A program made the position numbers and the translations under genes. A stretch of 64,000 nt of DNA from Chamaea fasciata (Eukaryota > Chordata > Aves > Passeriformes > Sylviidae), in the NCBI GenBank assembly GCA_029207755.1, contig JARCOQ010000004.1, positions 38,328,685-38,392,684 of the forward strand. Reading direction: 5' to 3'. Positions within the stretch are counted from its first letter, which is position 1. Each line of letters begins with the position of its first letter. Under the pieces are notes generated by a model. It saw only the letters and a program-made list of their open reading frames with translations, was not told the origin of the DNA and did no database searches. Below are positions 25,201-38,909 of the stretch, piece after piece.

Positions 25201-28200
25201 AAAAAATTTGCTGAAATCTTGAGAAGCATCTTATAGCTCAGTTGTTTAACCCCAAACAATTGTAAGTAGATTATGGGTTGGAATTTATACAGCATATAAT
25301 GCAAATCTGCCTTCTCAGACCATCTGATTTTAGCCATTGTCAGCCTCTTAAATATCCTAATAGGTGTAAATCTCTTTGCCCTCATGTGGTTCTTATTTTG
25401 TGCAGCTTTCCAGTTTATACCCTACCTCTAATAAAGGGTACAAAACCCCTCATCTTTGAAGTACTATCAGTGTTTTGTACAATTCAGGATACTTTTGCTG
25501 ACTTGAAATTTTAGTAATTCAAAATAGTCACATGAGTAACCTGGAAAAGACTTAGGCCTCTTATAAGTATGTTGATAAAAACAGTTTAGCTGTATTCCAG
25601 TTTGAAATAGCTTCAGTCCTACATAAAACTACATGGATGATAATTTTGAGAAGATTATTTACAGTTCTGGGATAAAATGTCTATTCATTTTTTTCTTATA
25701 TAGGAAAAGCTGACAAAGAACTCAGTCACTCTGCCTAATTTAAATACTGTAAACTTTTCTTATTTTTGTTTTTAAAAATTTTACTTTTCATGTCAATATT
25801 ATGCTCTTAAAACCAATACTTTCCATTTGAAACCAAAGAGCAGTAGCAGAGACTAGATTTTTATTTTTTGTCACTTTGAAGTATGGACAAAATTGTAACT
25901 GAGGAATATTCCACCAAAGAGTTGATAAATAGATCTAGAGGTATGTGAAGCTGCTTGTCTGACTGTTTTGGCTACATTGTCAAGTTGCTTCCTGATCTGT
26001 TCAGATCTGAATAGCTACAAGTTCACTTTCGTGCCAAAGCAGGCTATGAGTTGTGTTACGGATGCCCAAGGATCCAGCAGGTCTCATTTATTCATTCCTC
26101 ATAGTTGTTCTCACACACACTTGCATGATTAGAGCCTTCCCAAAATACACCATTTTTGAGCAAAATTTCTTAAGGAATGTGATCACTAGAGAAGGAGTTG
26201 ATCTGCTCAACACCACCAGTAATGTTTGGAGTATTTACTCTGCCCAGATAACATGTTTTGAGTACCTCCTGTAACCCCTGGCAGAGCCCTGCGCTATGAT
26301 CAGGAAACTGGTTTGAGCAGGAGGCAAGTTTCACCTTCTTACAGAGTGTGCAGAGTTGGCTTTATAGAATGTAGGATGTCCACAGGTGGACTTACTTCCT
26401 ACTTGAATGTTTTGTTGTAAATATCCCTGTGCTCTCCTGGATTATGCTTTATCCACAATTCCACTGTTCTCTGCCTCCTTGTAGAGGTGCACATTCTTTT
26501 TTTTTTAATTCTTTTTTTTTTTCCTTTTTTCTTTTTTCTTCTTCTTTCATGTTGTCTTTAATATTCGGGTACAAACTGGTTTAGAGTCAGGGAATAGAAT
26601 TTGCCTCCAAGCAGAACATGTTCAATGCAGCAAAACAGGATCTTTCCAATACATGTGCTCTGAGTTATCTTTACCTTACCTGTAATAAACTAAATAACCT
26701 GTCAGTCACAATAGTGCACTTAGCTTCATAAAATCCTTGTCACAGAGGGTCTGGCATACATTCTGATTTAGACACTAAAATGGATTTTGGAGCATTAAGC
26801 CTTTTGTGACTCATTAACCTGTTAGATAAATCCCAGATGCAATAGAGTAACTTTTAAAAAACTAAGCTATTTCCTCTTCAGGTACAATGAAGATCTAAAA
26901 ATCATAATTTTTTTAAGTTTGTAAATTTTGGGAAAAGATAATTGTCTTTACTAATGTTAAGGATTCAGTGAATTCCATAAAATTGTGATGTGATATTAAT
27001 GCATAATGATGTGAGCATAGCTGTTTGCCGACAAAGTGGGCAGATGCTGGAATAACACTTGTGTCGCCTTGGAACAGGCTAAAATATAGTAATCAAAACA
27101 GAAGATGAAAAATGAGCATATGGAGGGTCAACACATTATCCACTCCTCTTTGCTTTAATTAGAGCTCACTATTCAAAGTGGGACATTTCAGCTGTGGTGT
27201 CATAACTCTATATCATCATCATCATCATCATCATCATAAATGCATATTAAATTAAATGACATGAGGGCTTATTTAACTTTGTCTTTTAAATATAAGAGGG
27301 AGAGAATTCAGACTCTCTATATAACTTTCTGTGAAATTTGGATAAGATTTTTAAAATTTTAGTCGAAGTGCTCAGTCTCCCTGCTGAAGAATGGTCTTGC
27401 AGGCAGATTGTTTTCCAAGTTGTGTTACCAGACAAATTCTGGCGAAAAGAAGTTGCATATAAGCTCAATTTATGTTGGTTGATGCAACAAAAAGTACTTG
27501 CAGCTTTTCTAGTATGGCTGGGTTTTGGTTTTTTCCCAGCCCAGAAATTCAGACATTTTCAAAACTGAGCATTTGGGGATGAAGAGTTTTCTTATAAATT
27601 AACACTGCGCATGTAATATATATTTCAGGTTTTCTGCGCTCCTGCTGATGAGCCACAAAGAGAATGTAGTTGAGCAGTTATGTTTCTTTTAGCTTTAAGA
27701 CATATGTGTCCTTCAAAAGTATTTCCATATCTTTCATACTATCCGTTAAGGTTGCCTGCAACCTTTGCTTTTGGGTTTGGTTTTTTTTTCTCCTCTTTTT
27801 TTCTTCTTTTTCTTCCAACAAAGAGCAGTAAATTTGCCAATAGTGGTTAATACAGCAATGTTGCTGCTGCTTTTGGAGAGCTCAGATGAGACCAACAGTC
27901 TTGCAACATGCTTCAGTAGTCAAATTTTCCACTTTTTGACATCTTAGTAGCAGAAGGAAGCAGCAGGTGATTCTTTTACATCAGAAATGGAGAGAAAAAG
28001 GTGGAGATGTTAGTCTCAATTTTGACATTTGAAATAGAAGAAGCATATGTTAAAGGGAAAGGTCTTCTCTTCCACCTTTCTCCCTTCTCTCACCTGAATT
28101 CTACGGGGTCTTCAGCCCCCAGCCAAAAGCACATGGTGTTTTACATGGGTTATTGGTTCAGGGTTAGTGCATGAACATGGCTTGCTGAGAGATTTCTAGC

Positions 28201-28619
28201 AGTGGAGAGGATGTGAGTATCACAGAAACAGCAGTTCTACAGGGCTGGGAGGGAGGTCAGAGTGGATTCATCAACAGGTATATACATCTACAGAATTTGG
28301 TGTAGATAGGGGTTTATACAGAGGCATCTGTTTCATTAGCTATTATGATAATCAGTACCAATTTAATATAACACGGCTATGGATTGTTTTGAAATCACCT
28401 AAGAACTGTTAAAATTGCTATATGTCATTTCTAAGATGGTTTAATGTACTACAAAAAAAAAATTTCCAGATAATGGTTATTGGAGGTTAGGAATACCAAC
28501 TGCTAGCATTGAGGCAGAGATAGAAACTAAGTCGAAATGCACTTTCTTAACTGAGCTGCATGCTGTTATTGGGAGGAGTTTCCAGCCTGGAAGTGCTCAT
28601 TCCCCAATTTGAAGGAGAG
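22243..28619. other. Non-coding DNA with simple repeats
   Basis: Contains a pyrimidine tract at about 26494-26548 (T runs with TTC/TTTC interruptions), an (ATC)n microsatellite at 27212-27237 and a second T/C tract at 27781-27816. The small open frames (for example 25278-25514, 26053-26274 and 27338-27568) show no domain and are treated as chance. Confidence 0.5.
27212..27237 (+). repeat. (ATC)n microsatellite, nearly nine units
   Basis: An uninterrupted run of ATC trinucleotides. It lies in non-coding AT-rich DNA and is likely length-polymorphic. Confidence 0.95.
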
Positions 28620-29084
28620 CTGCCTCATCCTGTTGGAGCAGGTCCAGAGAAGGGCCACAAAGATAATTGAAAGCATCTCTCCTGTGAGGAAAAGCTGAGG
28701 GAATTGGAATTGTTCAGATTGCAGAAAGGAGAGTGCAGGGGAGACCTTATTGTGGCCTTCCAGTATTTTTAGAGGGCCTTTAAGAAAGATGAGAACAAAT
28801 GTTTCAGCAGGACCTGTTGAACTGGGACAAGTTTTTTAACTTAAAGAGAGTTAATTTGGACCATTAGAAGGAATAAGTTTTCTACAATGAGGGTGGTGAT
28901 AGGCTGGCATATATTGCCTAGAGAGGTGGTAAGTGCTGTATCCCTGGAAACTCTCAAGGTCAGGTCTAACAAGGCTCTGAACAACCTGATCTATTTAAAG
29001 ATGTTCCTGCTAATTGGAGAGGCCTTGGACTAGAAGGATTTTGAAGGCCCCTTCCAACCCAAAATATTCTATGATTCTGTGATC
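28620..29084 (+). mobile_element. CR1 LINE 3' end, with octamer tail
   Basis: The segment runs from the end of ORF2 (GGAGCAGGTCCAGAGAAGGG at 28637) through GAGGAAAAGCTGAGGG, the ACCTTATTGTGGCCTTCCAG block and the GGACTAGAAGG / CCCCTTCCAACCC block, to a double octamer tail ATTCTATG ATTCTGTG at about 29066-29081. It is 5'-truncated and has frame-breaking changes. The tail makes the right boundary reliable; the left one is approximate. Confidence 0.92.
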
Positions 29085-30661
29085 CACCAGCCAAGAGCAT
29101 GGAGCAGCAGAGTATCACCTGGTCACTCTTCACCTTGGTGGAGGCAACAGAGCTGAGCAGAAAATCATTCTGCTTCTTCACAGTATCAGATAATAGACCT
29201 GACTTTATCATTTTCTCCCTTGGGAAGACAAACCTTTGAGGCACCTAAAAGTAAGGGAAGCTTGGTTCTGCCTTGCTGCAATTTCATACACTCAGAATGG
29301 GAAATGAGAAGGCAAAATGCTGTGGGGGCTCTGTCTGTCCTTCTCTTCCCTCCCTTCTTTGCTCTTTAGAGCCCAGTCTTTGTACAAGAAGATGAAGTGG
29401 AGAAGAGCAAACAGTTCATGAAATAATTGTAAGGTGTTTTTTGTAAACTCTGGGTATTCTCAGGAACCTCTTGCTAAAAATATATATATGAAACAAGTTC
29501 ATTATAATCACAGGATCATGTAGGCCAAGTTGTAAAAAGTGTCCAGTGGCTAATGACCCTTTTGTCAAATATGTCATGTTATTTACTTCTGTAATACTTA
29601 GGTGTTGGGGGTTAGGTTGTGCAGGCTCCCTGCTCCTGGACGTCTTAGGATGATATATCATTAATGTAACTCCTTTTATGCTTCATTTCTTTCTTCTGAA
29701 TACTGCCTATTTGCCACTGATTGGAAGTAACGGGGAGACATATTTACATTTCCACCGATACATATTTCCTGCATCATTATTCTATTTGCTAGCAACAGTT
29801 CTTTTTGTTTTTTAATGATCTGACTCATTGTTTATTTCCCACACAACTTTGCTTAGGAAAAAACTTTTTAGTCTTCCTTACTTAGGAATAAATATTGTGG
29901 TCCTAGGAAGAAACGTATGCTGTAGTGTTTCTTAGATCAAATATTTCTCGTAACTTCCCACATGGAGTTTAACCTGTTCATCAAAATAGTGAATTACCAG
30001 AGTTCCCTCTACTTTTTCCAGCAGAGGTGAGGAGAGAAAGAGAGTCCTCTGGCATGAAAAAAGGGAACAACACATGTCTATGAAAGCAGGTCTCAGGTTG
30101 ACAGAGGTTTCCATTTATTGTCATACTTTAGGAATCACAGAGACAAAGAAAGTCAGTCCTGTAACATAAACAGCTTATCCGAGCCCAGAAATGTTGGTGT
30201 GCCCCTCTAGAATAACCTGTCCTGCTAACACTATGACACACCACTGGTGCTCAAAATACCTCTCTGCATACACCACACATCATGACCCTCCAGTGCTTTA
30301 AGTCAGAGAGCTGATCCTGTCATCTGTGCTTCCACAACTGGTACCAAGCATCTGAGCCATGTTAATTGCCAGCCAGTCATTGCTAACAGGCAGTAGGATG
30401 TGTTCTTTGTGGGTTTAGCCTGCATTGAGAGGGTTAAGCTGAATCAAATTGATGTACATTTACCATGTCCTGTAGCTGAAAATACAGGCACTCATGGCAG
30501 GCCAGCTTCCTGAACCATGGATAAGAGACCACATGCTGAAATTCAGCCTAAGAATGGGCCCCAAGAATGCAAACTGGGATCTGTTTTCTTGATTTTCTTC
30601 CACAGCAAATTCTGGTTTCTACTGCTGCAATCACTTTAAAAGATATGGAATCACTAAAATC

Positions 30662-30665
<4 letters not shown>

Positions 30666-30695
<30 letters not shown>
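30666..30695 (+). repeat. Poly-A tract, 30 bases
   Basis: An uninterrupted run of A. No target duplication or upstream polyadenylation signal was seen, so I call it a simple repeat, not the tail of an inserted transcript. Confidence 0.9.
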
Positions 30696-30696
<1 letters not shown>

Positions 30697-32712
30697 CACT
30701 GACCTTTATAAAGATATTGGCATATTGCGTCCATCTATTCTACTACCTGAATGGTCGTACAAGTAATGTTTTCATTGTTCACTGAAGTAACTAGTATACT
30801 AGGATAATAATTGTGCCTTTTTCCTCAAGTCACTAGCCATGACTCCCCTTCTTTATGTACTGTATCACTGATAGTGGCCAGTTAACCGTATCCTCCCCTT
30901 CTTCTCTGGTTCTGAGTGAAAGGAAATCACAGTCCTGCAGTGGATGCATGTCACAATGGACCAGACTGTTGTTTTCACTGCCACTTAATTCTCATGCCTT
31001 TCTAATGCTCTTTTAAGGTAGCTGTTGCATATGATTCACATACAACTGCAATTTTTTACCCTGTTAAAACAAAAACCTTTTAAACTGTTTGCTACATCCT
31101 TTTGCTCTAACACTAGTTGTTAAAGTGGTCGTGTTTGGCTTGCATTTAAGGTTCAGTGACCAGCTGCAAAATTTTCCTTTTTAGTCTTTCATGAGTTTTG
31201 AGATAGGCCTGACTTACTCTGTGCCTGAGATTATTCTGTGCTGGAGGTCAAGAAAATATGATTGTATGCAGTTGCTATGATAAAGATCTTACTAATGAAA
31301 AGGAACTGGGGAGGGCGGGGGAAGAGAGGTCATATCAATTCAGAGTTCATCTGCTTGGATGAATGCATTTCTCAGGTTTGGATTTGCTCAGATACTTCAA
31401 TTATCTTGGTTCTTAGTATTCTAATCAGTTTTAATATCATGAGACAAGTGAACCTATATTTTGCAATATCCTTTTTTAAATTTACGTTGATGAGGGGGAA
31501 TTATCTTAGTAAACTCAGTAAAGCCACTGCTCAGTTTGCTCAGAGACATCTTTTTCAGCCTTTTTTTTTTAAACATACTTGCTGTCAAGTCTTATGCACA
31601 AACATGAGGAAAACAGTTTACCAGAAGGTCATTGAATATTCAATGTCTTTAATATGGAAAGATAAACTTTAAAAGCACTGGTTTGGAAAGGGACCAGCCT
31701 GAAAGAGATACATTCATATGAATGCTGATCCAGGTGTAAATTTCCCCTACAGGATGTGACCTAAAGAATGCAGGCAACAGTCTGCAACCCGTGTGAGAAG
31801 TGTTTCTCTCAACCAGGAGGTATCAAAGCATACAGAGTGGATATTTGTCCTTAAAAGTGAACTGTGGCAACTGGCACTCTCATAATGTATTTTCCTGAGA
31901 ATGCAAAGGGGGTTTCTTAGATAAATTTAGTGATACTGCTTCCTGGTCACTGTAAGTCACATTTAGTCAGGCTAAGATGGAATTTTGCCTTTGTGTTACT
32001 CAGTGGGTAAAAGCTCTTAGTTCCTTTCAAGAAGGGTTGCTGTCCTCCAGCTCCTAAACTGGGATGAGAGGTATGATGACATGTAACTGATGACACATTA
32101 CTTTCCTCTTTAAATCAAGAATAGATAGATTTATTTAATTCACTTTTGTTTTTTTTCTTTAAGTCCTTGGAAGTAAGGGCAGAGATCTTATGAGAAGACA
32201 GCACTAAGTATACTGAGTAGTGGGGGATATAAATACGAAATTGAGATTTTATGCTCTGTGTGTGTAAAAAGTATTTGAGAAAAGAATTAAACAAACTAAC
32301 AAAAAAGTACTGGAGCTCTGCTGAAGGATTCCAAATGAGAAGTGTGTTAAATTAGAGTAGCTCAGTCAGTTCAAAACAATTCCCATATTGACTGCTATTT
32401 AGGCCTGGCCTAAACAGTTCTCCATTTAAGGCCTATTCTCACCACCCTGGTGAATGCCCCTTGCTGATGTCAGTCATACTCTGTGCTGTCACTAGAGGCT
32501 TTAACTTCACCCAAGCCCTGATGTAGAAATGAACATCCTGCAGCAGAGAAACTTCCTTTAGGCACAGGAAGATGAGAAAAGAGGAGAGCTGAGGCATAGA
32601 AATCTCAATAATTGTTCTTGGGGAAAGTGTGTTCTATGTCATTTCACAGTAAGTCCCAGAGCTTTTAAGCAATAAAATACATGTAATGACCTACTTTCCA
32701 GAGATACAAACT

Positions 32713-32736
32713 GGGGCGGGGGGGGTGGGGGAGGGG
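32713..32736 (+). repeat. G-rich tract, G-quadruplex candidate
   Basis: Four G-runs (4, 8, 4-5 and 4 bases) are separated by single C, T or A bases, satisfying the usual G3+N1-7 quadruplex rule on the plus strand. No promoter or gene was seen beside it. Confidence 0.85.
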
Positions 32737-33581
32737 AATGTCCTTCTCTTTGCTTTGGCAGGAGATTGCAGGGATCATTCCTTATACTAAATTTACTGAA
32801 CTTACTGAAAACAGAATCTGTAAGTTATTCCGACTAAAAGCCACAATATGGTGCCCTCTACTGAGGTGTTTGACCTCTAAAGAGTTTTTGGGAAAGCTGT
32901 GGAAAGTTTTCACGTTTACTTTTAATCATAGCAGCTACATTGCTCATTTTGCACCAGTAAACAGGCTCAGCAGGAGAAACACAGCACAAGACATCAGAGC
33001 TCCCATTTCCTATTTTCCTTTTGCGTGTCTATCTTACTTTTTTTTCCTTTTTGGACTGAAGACAGTTTACTGACTCATGCCTTATCACCAGAATTAATTT
33101 TCTTCTGAATTAACAAATAAAAATAAAAAGGGTGCATTTGTTGTAGAAGAAGGAAGAATACAACCATCTTGAAATTATTTAAAAAACCTCTTAAATCCAA
33201 TCTTTAGACTCCTGTGAGTGGCAGGTGTTTCACCTCCACATACCTTCTGCTCACTGAACATCTGTATATGACATCTGGACATTTGTCAGTTTTGAAATAT
33301 CTTTGCCTGCACATCAAACATGGCCTTAGATGCATCCTGGTATGTATCAATTTCTCCAGTACTATCAGTAACAGAGAAACCTCCCGTAACATCTAATTAT
33401 AGAAGGCTTAAATTTCTTATATTTTTGCATGTCTTTCAATTTCAACCAAATTTACAGAAATTTTGAAAATGTTCTGTATTACTAAGTCACCCTCAACTAG
33501 TACCAAAAAACATGCTGAGTACAGAGTTTTTTGCATTACTCTTTCAGTGCTAAAAAGTATGGCAGAAGTTTTGCAGAATGT

Positions 33582-33846
33582 TCTCCTCTCCTCTCCTCTC
33601 CTCTCCTCTCCTCTCCTCTCCTCTCCTCTCCTCTCCTCTCCTCTCCTCTCCTCTCCTCTCCTCTCCTCTCCTCTCCTCTCCTCTCCTCTCCTCTCCTCTC
33701 CTCTCCTCTCCTCTCCTCTCCTCTCCTCTCCTCTCCTCTCCTCTCCTCTCCTCTCCTCTCCTCTCCTCTCCTCTCCTCTCCTCTCCTCTCCTCTCCTCTC
33801 CTCTCCTCTCCTCTCCTCTCCTCTCCTCTCCTCTCCTCTCCTCTCC
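33582..33846 (+). repeat. (TCTCC)n microsatellite, 53 uninterrupted units
   Basis: 265 bp of perfect pentanucleotide repeat with no interruption visible. It is a homopurine-homopyrimidine tract (GGAGA on the other strand). Open frames in several registers on both strands (LSSPL and GEERR peptides) follow from the repeat composition and are not genes. The exact length in the source genome may differ, because assemblies often compress or extend such arrays. Confidence 0.98.
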
Positions 33847-36800
33847 CTCTTCACAGATTTCTAAGAGAAATCTCTTTAAAACTTTCCTTCTTCAGAAAAT
33901 GATCAACATAAATGTGAATTTTGGTGTAAGAATTTTAGATTTTTTTTTCTTTACCTTACAAAATATAGTGGGAGCCAGTAAGTTAAGAAAATACTACTAG
34001 ACTGTATTTTTTACAGTAAACAAAGTATGCAGTTCTTTCTACATTAACAAAGAACTTAGGAAGCAAGTTTTCAAATAAATCTATGATAAATTCTTCTGAA
34101 GTTTAGTCTAGAAGCATGTCAAAAGTTGTTGACTTATTAATATAATATGCCTAAATTTTATCTCAAAATTATTATTTCTGGAAGCTACTTATGCATATGC
34201 TTTTAACAGCTTAACATTTCTGGATGTTGCAGCATGAGGATGTTGCAGGATGAATCTGTTGCAGCAACACAACCAGTATGGAAAAAAAAATGTATTTGAA
34301 TGACTTTGTTTTGCTTAAGAATATAGAAAAAATGTGTTCATAATAAGTAAGTAGCTTAGGTTTTTGTGTGTTTGGTGGGTTTTTTACCTTTGAGGGCCTC
34401 AGCAAGTTCTCAGATCAATATAGTAATTTTTTATATGTAGACTGATGGGGATCAGAAGAGGTCAGACATTAATTATTTGCTTTGCACACTACCATTACTT
34501 CCCAAAACTGCTCAACTACAGACTCATAAATAGATGTTATTCATTACAAGATCAGGTAGCTAATTAAAAAAATACTGTAGAAGGTGTTAGGGAGTTATGC
34601 AAATCAGTGTTAATTTTTTGCCTGATGTCAAATAAAAGCATAACTGTATTTGTAAATTTTTATCTGTATTTAGCAGACTCATTCAGTAAACTTAAAAGCA
34701 GCCTTATCACCTCTGATTAATAGATTTTCAAAAATAACTTCTGCTATATGGATTCCAATGTCAGTGCAAGCTGGCATGGCTTAATCATGGTTTAGCCACA
34801 AGCTCTCCTCTGTATTTTGGCAGGAGTTTGCAGGAATCAATTCCACTATTCCCCCCCAGTCTCCATTATTTCCATGGAGAGGTGCACTGGCCATGCTCTG
34901 GACATGTAGAGCAATTACACTACCAACAATGCAGAGTTAACCATCAGTTCCTCTAATTTTCACTTGTATCTGTTGCGGAGTATGTACACTATCATTTTGA
35001 TCATGAATAATTTCAGAAACACCAAATATCTCTTAAAGAACAAATATCCATTTTACTTCCCTTTTTTTACAGAATGAGAATTCTGGGGCATGCAAGACTC
35101 CTTGAAGTCTGAAAAACGTTGTTTTCCTCACTCCTCTGCACCATGTATTTATGACAGCTCCTCCCTGGCATACTATTCTTCTCTTTGCCTCATGTAAAAT
35201 TCTTTTGTCTTGTCTTCTTTTTTTCTGTGGTTTGTCTTCCTTTCTTTCATCTCCTCATGGCCTCAAGCTCACTCTTTTCTTAATAAACTAAGCTAAAATA
35301 GTACTGTCTCCCTGAATTTTGTCACACAGTCGTCCCCCCTCCCCCCCTTCCTTCTTATTTCAGTAGATATAATACAAGGTTAGACCTGAAAGAAGTCAGC
35401 CTCAGTGCAATCCCTTTAAATGATCAGTACCTGTTTATAACATCTGAATGTTTAAAATAACTTCTCCTAAGATGCTACTGGTGCTGTTTTTTTTTTTTTT
35501 TTTTTTTTTAAGAATAACCTAACTAATGGATTTTGTATTCTGCTTTTTGTATTTTGGCACTCTCTGTAGGAAAACTTTCACACTGTACATTTATAGCTCC
35601 ATACCTGTAAAACAATGAATTGCTCCTTTTATTCCACCCTCTACTAGAAGCTCTTGTTCCACCTTCCTTTTATCTACACTGAACCACATCCTTACATTCA
35701 TATGGACTGCTCATTTTAAACAGTAAAATTCCTTGGCTGAGCAAGGTAAGTTTTAGCAAAAATAAAGATGACCGTCTTTGTAGACTTATAAGTGGAGGAC
35801 TGTGGAACAGATTGTGTCTCCTCTTTTTTCTTCCAGCCCAGGTCACCAAGTAGCTACACGGAATTTAAGACTCCAAGCTCTGTTTTCTCACTTTCAAACT
35901 ATCTCCAGTATCTATGCAAATATGTTGCAGGAAAGGTAGTACAAGATAACACAGCATGAAATATTTTGGACAGAAAATGTTATACCTGTTTATGAAATCT
36001 TTAAGCAAGCTGGTTTTATGTGTTCACACTTGCTCTCTCATGGTCTTCATGCACTTACTCTTTTACACACACACAACATGTACTTGCAAGCACCAAGATG
36101 TGTGTGGTCCAAGGGGACATGCAGGTATTTCCATTCATACCTACTGCATTCACACACCAAGTTTAATATTTCTGTTAAAAATGGCGAAGTATTTAGGAAA
36201 AAAAAGGTCTAGAAACTGCTCCTTTTCTTTCTACTGTACAGTCTATGCCATAAGGAGAGGTAAAAAAATGTGATTCACCTGTGTTTTAATGTAACACAAT
36301 GTGTCTTTGCTCCAAGATCACAGTGACTGTCACTTCAGTAGAAAAGAAGGCTAAGTGACAGCAAACATTCTCTTCTTAATATAACTCATCAGTCTTTTTG
36401 AGCACCTGATCATACTAAAGGACACAGAAGTCCCAAATATGGGAGAGACTTAAGCTGCCAAAAGAACATGAGCACCATGGTAACTATTTTTTCCAGAATT
36501 CACAAGTTACAATAGTTACAATTGGAGTTAAAAAGATATCTGTCGCTAATTATGGAAGAGATACCTTGTATAGGCTAATGAAATAAAGTCCAAGAAATCA
36601 ATTTTTAAAATTTTTTTAACCCAGTCACAAAAAAATTTCAGTCTTTATGCTTAAGACTAAAAAAACCTTTTTACTTTTAGCTGCATTGAAAAACCAACAA
36701 CTTTTTCTTGCAGTGTAACATTTACTGGTTTAAGGCTTATAGATAGATCATTAACTAGAAACAGCCCCAATAGGTTCTTTCTTGGCTTTGAAGAAAATAC

Positions 36801-38909
36801 TTCTTTCTTCTACTCGTCATTTAAATTACCCCAAAGTACTATAATCAAAGGAAGAATACAATAGAGTAATGTTAGAGGGTTTATTTTGCAAAAGTTTGCA
36901 AAGGTTCAAGTAGTAATCTACTTAAACATGCATATAGCTCTAGAGGTAAACTTAGTCATGCATAGCAAGTAATTCTTATCATCAGGGTCTGTATCTAATA
37001 ACAGTTTTTCTGAATGCAATGTATAGGACCAGCTTTCTTACCTAAAACTCTGGTAATATGAAAATCAAACCATTGATAGCTGGCATGACACATTAGTACT
37101 CCATGTAGCAGTACTTGCATATTCAGTAGTGCTTCATGTTTCAATAAAAACCACTCGCAGTACTGCTGACTTTGAAGTTCAGTGTAAGTCCAGTGCTTTT
37201 TTGGGCTAAGATCTTAATTTTATTAGAAAGAAAATGTTATGATGATTAGCTTAATAAAAGTCAAAATCTTTACGTATGTGAATAATAACTGAACTATTAA
37301 ACTCCCATCTGCCAGGTGTCAGAAGTAAGAACTACATTAAAGGATTGTTAAATTCCTCTTATATAGATTAAAGAGCTAATGGTGGCTGGATCATTTCAAT
37401 AGTTATCCTCTTCAGGGCTTATCTTCTGCAAAGACTGATGCTTGGTAGCCAGATGAATCAGTTCTGAGGTCACTGCCATTCCAGCTTGCAGTAAGTCTGG
37501 CGGAATGTCTAGAAGAATGAAGGCAAACCTACAGTGATGGATAATGATTATGATGTGATTATCTACAAAGGTGAATTAATAACTTTTCTGGGTAAGATAA
37601 ACCAGTTCTGTCTATCAGAAAAATATATACCTCATTCAAGCTTGTGAGCTCTCAGCACTAGAAGGTTTTCTGTGGAAAAGGGCCTTAAGGTGGCCCTTGC
37701 TAGGAATTCTCTTTTAGACATAAAGAAAAGAGAGGAAAAAATAATTTAGGATTACCTTCAAGATTTCCAGAACTTTTGAATTGAATGTCTCTATGCTGTC
37801 CTTAAAAAAATTGAAAGAGCATTGCAGGGGCCATGGAACTTCTGTATACTGTACAGGAAAATCTGAAAAATTAATCAAAATATACTGTCCCTCTCTCTTT
37901 TCCTGGAAACTTTACTTTCTTACTTGCTAAACTTTACTTTCTTACTTACTTGCTGCTTCCTTCCTATCTTTTTTTTGAGTTGTGTAGTGCTCTGCTATTC
38001 AAGTATTTGTATGACAGATTTCTACAGAGGGAACAGAACAGTGAATGAGTTTTGATTTCGGGCATTAATAGTATAAAAGGGAAATGGAAATGCAAAATCA
38101 GAGAAAGGACCCAGTGCTGAATAGACTCACCTTGCACGGCTTCTGTTCCCCTTGGTAGTGTTTTATCCCTGACAGCCAACTATATAGTCATCAAAAATCT
38201 CTTACTCACAATTTGAGTCACAATTAATTCAGCAATCCAAAACTATCACAGGTTGAAGTCCAGCATTACCACTCGATTAAGGCTACTGTGTCCCAATGCT
38301 TTGCATATATTTACAAAAATATAATTACAAGAGTGGGGTACAAAAGCAACAGAGACAAATTTGCACAGGACGGTCTGAGTTTGCTATATATTTTTTTTAT
38401 AATTGAGAGGAATTAATTCAAAGATAGAATGTAGGAGGGGCATGAAAGCTACTCCTCACGGATGCAGATTTTTTTTTCCCATGTTGGTCACATAGCAAAA
38501 AAATATACCTGGGGTTTTCAGGCAGCATTATGGGGTTACTAATGTATATGCTTAGGAAACCCACTCAGTTTTCAAATACTGACCTGGGTTTTTAAAGCCA
38601 AGTAATTATTCTGAGATTAATCTCACTACACCTTTGTGGCTTACTTGACTGAAGGATTAAATACTGTGGACTTGTATTCGCACAAAATTGTTTAAGGCTA
38701 GGAACATCATTCAGCTGGCTAGTGAAAGCATGATTTATTATAATGGCTGTATAAAGATAAACTGTAGTTTAAAGTTTAAGGATAAACTGTAGTTCTGAAA
38801 GGAAGTGTCATTTTTAAAGCCATAACTCTCCTTATTCTCTTGAAGTTTTATATTGGTGAAGAAAAATTACTGACATTTGTATCTAATAATATGGCCCAAC
38901 CTGTGATGC
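33847..38909. other. Non-coding DNA with T23 tract and a short duplication
   Basis: Contains 23 T at 35487-35509, a C-rich patch near 35335-35350 and a tandem duplication at 37907-37954: a 22-bp unit AAACTTTACTTTCTTACTTGCT followed by a copy with one extra ACTT. The frames at 33578-34000 and 35956-36273 are repeat read-through or chance. Confidence 0.5.

Larger units (their letters stand above)
29085..33581. other. Non-coding DNA with A30 tract and G-rich tract
   Basis: A run of 30 A at 30666-30695 has no AATAAA just upstream and no gene-like sequence before it, so it is not an obvious retrocopy tail. A G-rich tract lies at 32713-32736. A one-mismatch CTCF-like core, TGCCCTCTACTGA, lies at 32852-32864 (minus). 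The 136-codon frame at 31262-31672 and the 111-codon frame at 32738-33073 have no recognisable domain. Confidence 0.5.

Noticed and set aside
30128..30165. AATCACAGAGACAAAGAAAG as an inverted CR1 tail
   Set aside because: Only the first few bases resemble the octamer tail, and the conserved GGAAGGGACC block does not follow.
30620..30695. Retrotransposed mRNA tail (A30)
   Set aside because: No polyadenylation signal, coding remnant or target duplication was found upstream.
33417..34000. Long frames encoding LSSPL or GEERR repeats
   Set aside because: They are translations of the TCTCC microsatellite in different registers, not genes.
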